From a virus: 54,517 bases of DNA. The stretch lies in the IMG/VR virus record IMGVR_UViG_3300044577_000018, positions 1 through 54,517 of that record. One strand, written 5' to 3'. The translations under genes and the position numbers were made by a program. Within the stretch, counting starts at the first letter, position 1, and each line of letters begins with the position of its first letter. Below the pieces are notes generated by a model that was given only the letters and a program-made list of their open reading frames with translations, did not search any database and was not told the origin of the DNA. Shown here piece by piece: positions 49,843 through 54,517 of the stretch.

Positions 49843-51224
49843 CCCCTTACGAGCTCCTAACCAAGCTGTTCCACATACCCCGATCTCTAACCGGTCCCGG
49901 CGTGCGTGAGGCGTTATTCGTCATCAACACCGAGCTCGACGACCTGCTAACTATTCAGGAGGTCCCATCCGGCACCCGCGCTTATGACTGGGTAGTACCC
50001 CCTGAGTGGCGATTTAAGCTAGCGCGCATGAAACGTAAGGATACGGGTGACGTGGTATTCGATACCTCGAAAGGCGATTCTCCGCTGCACGTCGTTGGCT
50101 ACAGTGCATGTACTGATACGGCGCTCTGGTTAGAAGACAACGATCCGCACATACACGTAGGTCCTCGCGAAATGCCTAACGCGATCCCTTACGTCACGAC
50201 CTACTACGCGGATCCGCCTATGTGGGGCATTTGTCTGTCGCACAACCAGTACGAAGCCCTCGATCCTAAAGCCGAATACGCGATAGAGATCGTCTCCGAA
50301 TTCCTAGGTCCCGGCGAATGGCCCGACAGCCTACGCGCTAACGGATCCCTCACTTACGCCGAAGCGGTTATACCCGGCGACACGACGGACGAGATAGTAC
50401 TCTCGAGCTACATCTGTCATACAGGCGGCATGGCTAATAACGAGTGCTCAGGTCCGGCAGTGCTGACGGAGATCGTCAAGTGGTGGCGTAGTCAGCCGCG
50501 CCGATACACCTTGCGAATATTACTCGCACCCGAGACGATAGGCCCGCTCGTTTGGATGAGTCAACAAAAGGGGCCGGAGTCGTGGACAGGGCTTGACTGG
50601 CTCAAGGCGCACGTTAAAGCTGGCTTTACTCTTACGTGCATGGGAGGTGGTGGTACCGGCTACGTCCAGCAAGGCCGACACCCAACGTACGCGAGTCGAA
50701 TAGCTAAGGCGGCACTCGCTATGGGAGACGCGTCTAAGCGCGTGCTGAAGTGGCGATCTCGTATGTCGGACGAGCGCCAATGGTGTGCGCCTGGTATCGA
50801 CTTACCCTGGGCAACGATCATGAAAACGCACCCCAAGGATCCGGAATACGAATACAGATACCATACGTCGGCGGACGATCTTACCTACGTGACCGAAAAG
50901 CAGATAACCGAATCTGTAATAGCTGTAAAGGGTGTACTCGAGGCGGTAGAGCTCGATCGCGTATGGCGTACACGGGTCCTAGGAGAGCCGCAGCTAGGTA
51001 AGCGCGGTTTGTACGATACGATTTCGAAAACCGGGTCCTCTGCACCGTCGCGTTCTTTACTGGACGTGTTGTCGTATTGCGACGGCTGCAGCATGTTAGA
51101 GATAGCGGAGACACTCAAGCGTTCGTTTTCGAGTGTGCAGGCTGATATAGATCGGCTGCGTGAATTCAAACTTATACCGGTATCACGCATTTTTCTACCG
51201 CAGAAGGGTGTGGTGAAGTCATGA
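49839..51224 (+). CDS. DUF4910 aminopeptidase-like protein with winged helix
   Basis: The 461-residue product matches the DUF4910 type of M28-like peptidase fold found in surface-polysaccharide loci. LFHIPRSLTGPGVREAL lies at the N-terminus and LSSYICHTGGMANNECSGPA near 190. Further motifs are LAPETIGPLVWM, and DEVRYHTSADDL-like EYRYHTSADDLTYVTE near 340. The end SMLEIAETLKRSFSSVQADI is a winged helix (HTH_47 type). The metal ligands are partly altered (His-Thr rather than His-Pro), so catalysis is not certain. It precedes the acetyltransferase and PseG-like genes. Confidence 0.7.
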   Translation: MTPYELLTKLFHIPRSLTGPGVREALFVINTELDDLLTIQEVPSGTRAYDWVVPPEWRFKLARMKRKDTGDVVFDTSKGDSPLHVVGYSACTDTALWLEDNDPHIHVGPREMPNAIPYVTTYYADPPMWGICLSHNQYEALDPKAEYAIEIVSEFLGPGEWPDSLRANGSLTYAEAVIPGDTTDEIVLSSYICHTGGMANNECSGPAVLTEIVKWWRSQPRRYTLRILLAPETIGPLVWMSQQKGPESWTGLDWLKAHVKAGFTLTCMGGGGTGYVQQGRHPTYASRIAKAALAMGDASKRVLKWRSRMSDERQWCAPGIDLPWATIMKTHPKDPEYEYRYHTSADDLTYVTEKQITESVIAVKGVLEAVELDRVWRTRVLGEPQLGKRGLYDTISKTGSSAPSRSLLDVLSYCDGCSMLEIAETLKRSFSSVQADIDRLREFKLIPVSRIFLPQKGVVKS

Positions 51225-51475
51225 GTAGAAATAGCGAAAATAGGATCGTACTAGATCTTGTGAAGCGGATAACTCTGCTAGAGAGTCGGATAGCTCGTCT
51301 AGAGTCGGAGATAAGGGGGGCGGAGTGGGTTCCTGTACGTCAGATGACTAGCGCTGGCGGGTGCCGTTGGGTTCCGGCTTCGGCTTATCCTCACTACCCG
51401 CGTTACGATCTCATGCTCGAATATTGGCATGTAGGATATGACAGTGATAGCCGAGACAAGAGCCGAGACGTCTAA
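51221..51475 (+). CDS. Hypothetical protein with coiled coil
   Basis: An 84-residue protein whose start overlaps the DUF4910 stop by ATGA. Residues 8-33 form a heptad-like coiled coil (VLDLVKRITLLESRIARLES). An aromatic C-terminal part (WVPASAYPHYPRYDLMLEYW) resembles a small surface domain. It overlaps the next gene by 38 bases. Function unknown. Confidence 0.5.
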   Translation: MSRNSENRIVLDLVKRITLLESRIARLESEIRGAEWVPVRQMTSAGGCRWVPASAYPHYPRYDLMLEYWHVGYDSDSRDKSRDV

Positions 51476-52283
51476 AGCGGACCTAGTATCCGACTTGCAC
51501 GCTATGGGTGTAAGCAACCGCCACGTGATGGTGCATTCGTCCTACAAGCTGCTAGCGCCTGTCGAGGACGGTCCTAAGGGTGTTGTGGACGCGTTTGTGA
51601 AAGCTGTAGACGCGGGTACCTTGCTGTTCCCGACTTACGACTTTACGAGCTGGACGGAACGCGGATATTGGAGCCGAGACGATACGCCGTCTCAAATGGG
51701 CGTCATATCCGAGACAGCGCGCACAGATCCCCGGTTTTGGCGCACAACTCATCCGGTACTGAGCTACGCGGTCTATCACGATGCGAAAGGCGGGCGTGGG
51801 GGTAGGCGGGTGTGGGGGTACGGGGATGACGTCGTTAACGCGCACGGTCTCGGCTCTGTATTCGATCGGCTAGTTCGCAACCGGGGGCTTTTGATATCCA
51901 TAGGCGCTGAAAAGCAAACCGGGTTCCGTGCTAACGACACAGGCTTCACCATTTCAAACCACGCGGCTCTGTTAGCTGGTGCCCACTGGCGCAAGATAAA
52001 AGTGTTTGAAGGTCTTTATCAAGGCAAGGGCAGTATGCTACGCAGGTACGCGCTATCCGTTAACGCAGATCCGACCAAGTACGTAACGCAAGTAACACCC
52101 GCACACGTACAGGCCGAGAAAGAGGGCGTGATACAGCGTATGACGCTAGGTCGTACCGAGTGCTGGGTAGCGGATGCAGCCGAGTTCGTAGAGTGGGCTA
52201 TCCAAGCGCATAGGGATCGGCCTGAGTTGTGGTTTACGAGCTCGATGATGAGAGTCCCGGACTGGGATTGGAGCGACGTTTGA
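51438..52283 (+). CDS. AAC(3)-fold N-acetyltransferase
   Basis: The 281-residue product has the AAC(3) core. VMVHSSYKLLAPVEDGPKGV lies near 30-50, followed by TLLFPTYDFTSW and the TTHPVLSYAV motif whose His-Pro-x-x-Ser is diagnostic. Although the family is named for aminoglycosides, members in sugar loci acetylate amino sugars. Given its neighbours, a nonulosonic acid or amino sugar is the likely substrate. It is encoded between the DUF4910 and PseG-like genes. Confidence 0.75.
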   Translation: MTVIAETRAETSKADLVSDLHAMGVSNRHVMVHSSYKLLAPVEDGPKGVVDAFVKAVDAGTLLFPTYDFTSWTERGYWSRDDTPSQMGVISETARTDPRFWRTTHPVLSYAVYHDAKGGRGGRRVWGYGDDVVNAHGLGSVFDRLVRNRGLLISIGAEKQTGFRANDTGFTISNHAALLAGAHWRKIKVFEGLYQGKGSMLRRYALSVNADPTKYVTQVTPAHVQAEKEGVIQRMTLGRTECWVADAAEFVEWAIQAHRDRPELWFTSSMMRVPDWDWSDV

Positions 52284-52338
52284 TAGTCCATACCTCAGAT
52301 AGCAAAACGAGGAGTAAAACAAAAGGAAGGGGAGTAAA

Positions 52339-52596
52339 ATGGAAACGGTTATTTCTGTAGGATCGGGTTTTGGCAGGGCAACAATTGCAAAAGGTACAAG
52401 GCTCAAGAACCTAGATCCCAGACACTCGGCTGTAGTTATTGTGACCTACGTCGGTAGCGAATACGTACATTATACGTCGCCTAAGAATGGTCGGGATTGC
52501 ATGATCTCTATCAATCGCTTGCGCAAAACATGGGGACACCGTAACGGCTACCGGCTAGCTGATGGGGAGACTCCTGCTACGGTCATTCTGCCATGA
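52339..52596 (+). CDS. Hypothetical small protein
   Basis: An 85-residue protein with a GGAAGGGG ribosome site. It has beta-strand character: TVISVGSGFGRATIAKGTRL and AVVIVTYVGSEYVHYTSPKN, with a basic C-terminal RLRKTWGHRNGYR. The stop overlaps the next ATG. Function unknown. Confidence 0.5.
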   Translation: METVISVGSGFGRATIAKGTRLKNLDPRHSAVVIVTYVGSEYVHYTSPKNGRDCMISINRLRKTWGHRNGYRLADGETPATVILP

Positions 52597-53393
52597 AAAC
52601 GCTATACATCAAGGGTTGCCTACCCTCACCTGAATTAGCCGACGCTGTCTTACTCGAGGGTGACGAGGTATGGACTATCAACGTGCAACCGCTACCGCTC
52701 GAGAAGCCCATTACACGTCACTTCTCACTGCATGGGCTAGAGCATGAGCTCGAGAGTCATGGACGCAAATACCTATTATGGCTCTCTAAGTCTGCGGCTC
52801 CTGTCTACTTATTCAGAGATCAGATCCCTTTGTGGGACGGTATTACCTACGAGAGCGGAGGATTGCTACCTAGACCTGCGGATGTAAGAGCCTTTCCACT
52901 AGCGTCGATAGAGGAGGCACTACTAACGCCGCGTCGCTACTTCACGGGTTCGTTTGCCTACCTGCTAGCCTATGCACTTTATTGCGATTTCGACGCGGTG
53001 CATATCGTAGGCGTTGCGTTTTCGGATAGCGGACTGTGGGACTCGCGTTTGCAAGCCGCTGAATGGGTAGAGGGGGGGTACCCTCTTGATTATGCTGGAA
53101 AAAAAAGATCCCCTCGGAGGTCTCCCGAGTACGAGCAGAAGCTTGAAACGTATCGCAAGGCAAATCACGTAATAGACGACTTACGTGGTATGGGTACGGG
53201 CGATGAGTCATGGGCGCGGGAGTGCATTATGTACTGGTGCGGCCGGCTCGAGCAGGCGGGCATACGAATCGCAGTAGGGCCTACCTCTCAGCTGTTCCAC
53301 AACAAGTGGATCAAGACACATTGCAAGTACCCTGATGATCCTAAAGCTGAGTGCGGGCTTTATGGGTTGTGCGAGTGCATAGGAGGCAAATGA
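52593..53393 (+). CDS. Rossmann-like protein related to the 7878 gene
   Basis: The 266-residue product begins TLYIKGCLPSPELADAVLLE and has DEVWTINVQ, RYFTGSFAYLLAYALYCDFD, VHIVGVAFSD and IRIAVGPTSQLF. This is the same sequence of motifs as in the 7878-8783 protein. A sugar-modifying or nucleotide-sugar role is plausible because it lies between sugar genes. Start at an ATGA overlap. Confidence 0.5.
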   Translation: MKTLYIKGCLPSPELADAVLLEGDEVWTINVQPLPLEKPITRHFSLHGLEHELESHGRKYLLWLSKSAAPVYLFRDQIPLWDGITYESGGLLPRPADVRAFPLASIEEALLTPRRYFTGSFAYLLAYALYCDFDAVHIVGVAFSDSGLWDSRLQAAEWVEGGYPLDYAGKKRSPRRSPEYEQKLETYRKANHVIDDLRGMGTGDESWARECIMYWCGRLEQAGIRIAVGPTSQLFHNKWIKTHCKYPDDPKAECGLYGLCECIGGK

Positions 53394-54481
53394 CTTACTC
53401 AAACGTCTGCATAGTCACTGAAGGCGGCGGCGACCGAGGGCTAGGACACGTGTACCGATCCATAACGCTGGCAGCTCAGCTACCCGGCTCATACATCAGC
53501 CTACCTTTGACGGTGGGTGCAGAGGCGCGTGCTCTTGTCACCAGCTCGGGGTTAGCTGATGGACCCAGAAACGCGTGGCCTAGTCCTGCCGATGTATTAA
53601 TACGTGACATTCCGATGGGCTACTCAGTAGGACGTGGCGCGCTCCTAACTGTAGACATATGCGACGACATAGCCGAGTCAAGCGGTACGGCTGACGTGAC
53701 GTTTGCTTTCCTCGGTACCAAGGAAGCGAATGCACACGTAAGCGATCATGCAGCCGGCAAGTACTACGGTCTACGGTACGCTATCCTACGTCAGGAATTT
53801 GCGGACCCCGTACCCTACGCCCAGCGTGACAAGGACACGATCACCATATGTTTGGGCGGTGTCGACCCATCACACGCCACGGATGCTATCGCCTCAGCCA
53901 TTCAACCGATAGTCGCTGAGTCGGCTGGATGTGAGCGCGTTCAAGTTATCAAGGGACCGGGCAACGAGCCTAGCACGGGAACGCTAGACAGGGATCGAGA
54001 ACCCGTCACCCCTACCCCTGTCAAACAACTCCCGGTATGGCAGGCCCTATCTCGGTCCCGCCTCGCTATCGTCTCACCCGGCTCGACCCTCCTCGAGTGC
54101 GCCGCCATGGGAGTACCAGCACTCGTGGTATCTCATAACGAGCGGGAACACAACCGAGTTATGAATATGATGCGAGCGGGGTGCGACTGGTTCGATTACT
54201 CTGGTGGCGCTTCTGACTTTCTCGGCTTCTATCTCGACAGGGTTACCGAGCTGGTAGCGTCTAATGTCGCGTACTATATAGACCCCCCCAATGTATGCGC
54301 CTTGAATGCTATGTCCACCGCCGGCTCCCGATCCCTAGACGGGTGCGGGGCATGGCGTGTAGGGGGGGCACTTCGCCGCAGGATTCACGAGCTCAACGCT
54401 TCCGCTCCCGCCCCCGCTGTGCAGTTTCATGGTAACGAAGATGAAGATACATCGTTAGGAGGGTGGGTAGGTAATGACTGA
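53390..54481 (+). CDS. PseG-like UDP-sugar hydrolase
   Basis: The 363-residue product, started at the ATG after AGGAGG, has the GT-B-like layout of PseG, which removes UDP from a 2,4-diacetamido-trideoxy-altrose in pseudaminic acid synthesis. TEGGGDRGLGHVYRSITLA lies near 9-27, TICLGGVDPSH near 160-170, and VSPGSTLLECAAMGVPALV near 230-248. The N-terminal nucleotide loop and the C-terminal acceptor motif are both present. The C-terminus is extended by about 40 residues. Its neighbour is a second sugar protein. Confidence 0.8.
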   Translation: MTYSNVCIVTEGGGDRGLGHVYRSITLAAQLPGSYISLPLTVGAEARALVTSSGLADGPRNAWPSPADVLIRDIPMGYSVGRGALLTVDICDDIAESSGTADVTFAFLGTKEANAHVSDHAAGKYYGLRYAILRQEFADPVPYAQRDKDTITICLGGVDPSHATDAIASAIQPIVAESAGCERVQVIKGPGNEPSTGTLDRDREPVTPTPVKQLPVWQALSRSRLAIVSPGSTLLECAAMGVPALVVSHNEREHNRVMNMMRAGCDWFDYSGGASDFLGFYLDRVTELVASNVAYYIDPPNVCALNAMSTAGSRSLDGCGAWRVGGALRRRIHELNASAPAPAVQFHGNEDEDTSLGGWVGND

Positions 54482-54517
54482 CCCTATAACCGGGTTCCGT
54501 TTCAAGAGGGGGTATAC
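54474..54517 (+). CDS. Partial start of next gene
   Basis: An ATG at 54474, overlapping the PseG-like end and following TTAGGAGGG, begins MTDPITGFRFKRGY before the window ends. If the genome is circular, the frame would continue into the first bases of the window and stop at 28, giving a 23-residue peptide. The family cannot be told from this fragment. Confidence 0.35.
   Translation, partial: MTDPITGFRFKRGY

Noticed and set aside
51438-52283. AAC(3) homologue read as an antibiotic resistance gene
   Set aside because: Neighbouring genes are sugar-pathway genes, and the AAC(3) fold is also used to acetylate amino sugars. There is no evidence for aminoglycoside substrate.
1-54517. tRNA genes or an integrase/attachment site
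   Set aside because: Looked for but no cloverleaf-like sequence and no recombinase motif was recognised by eye; a tRNAscan run would be needed to be sure.

Overview
This window looks like most or all of the genome of a tailed double-stranded DNA phage (Caudoviricetes). It has the HK97-type head genes and long non-contractile tail genes of a siphovirus: a tape-measure protein, a G/GT-type tail chaperone frameshift, and no sheath gene. Every supported gene is on the + strand, and many overlap by ATGA or GTGA. I see no integrase, repressor or tRNA, so a lytic lifestyle is the simplest reading. The host cannot be named from the sequence. Lipoprotein and twin-arginine signals, an amidase endolysin and nonulosonic-acid-type sugar genes suggest a host with an elaborate envelope, possibly diderm.

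Layout: 1-4.7 kb holds a probable small terminase, small zinc and membrane proteins, the large terminase and a CMP-sugar synthetase. At 4.8-7.9 kb a promoter and structured leader precede the prohead protease, major capsid protein and a possible decoration protein, closed by a terminator. At 7.9-15.4 kb lie a Rossmann-like protein, head-tail connectors, DUF4031, portal, neck and tail-completion proteins, two related tail-tube proteins and the frameshifted chaperone. At 15.4-23.1 kb are the tape measure and large tail-tip or tail-fibre proteins. At 23.1-33.9 kb is a lysis and appendage module: membrane or holin candidates, amidase, two lipoproteins (one resembling a glycoside hydrolase), a large secreted protein, a lectin-like protein and a 976-residue protein built from about 34 repeats of 20 residues.

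From 34 to 49.5 kb is the replication and recombination module: UvrD-like helicase, DinG/XPD-like helicase, PD-(D/E)XK nuclease, Sak4-like ATPase, a conserved protein with a glycine-rich loop, an ERCC4-type nuclease with helix-hairpin-helix, and a uracil-DNA-glycosylase/family A DNA polymerase fusion. The last part, 49.5-54.5 kb, carries sugar and glycan genes: a DUF4910 aminopeptidase-like protein, an AAC(3)-fold acetyltransferase, a Rossmann-like protein and a PseG-like nucleotide-sugar hydrolase. With the CMP-sugar synthetase at 4.0 kb these suggest that the phage makes or alters a pseudaminic or legionaminic acid-like sugar.

The most unusual features are non-coding. Two long intergenic tracts (about 775 and 560 bases) are degenerate five-base repeats of the form GGYNN. 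They flank a two-gene block in the recombination module and match the (G2N3)n pattern of two-layer G-quadruplexes. A separate intergenic segment at 38.7-38.85 kb folds, by eye, into nested helices with a competing pairing and is a candidate structured RNA.
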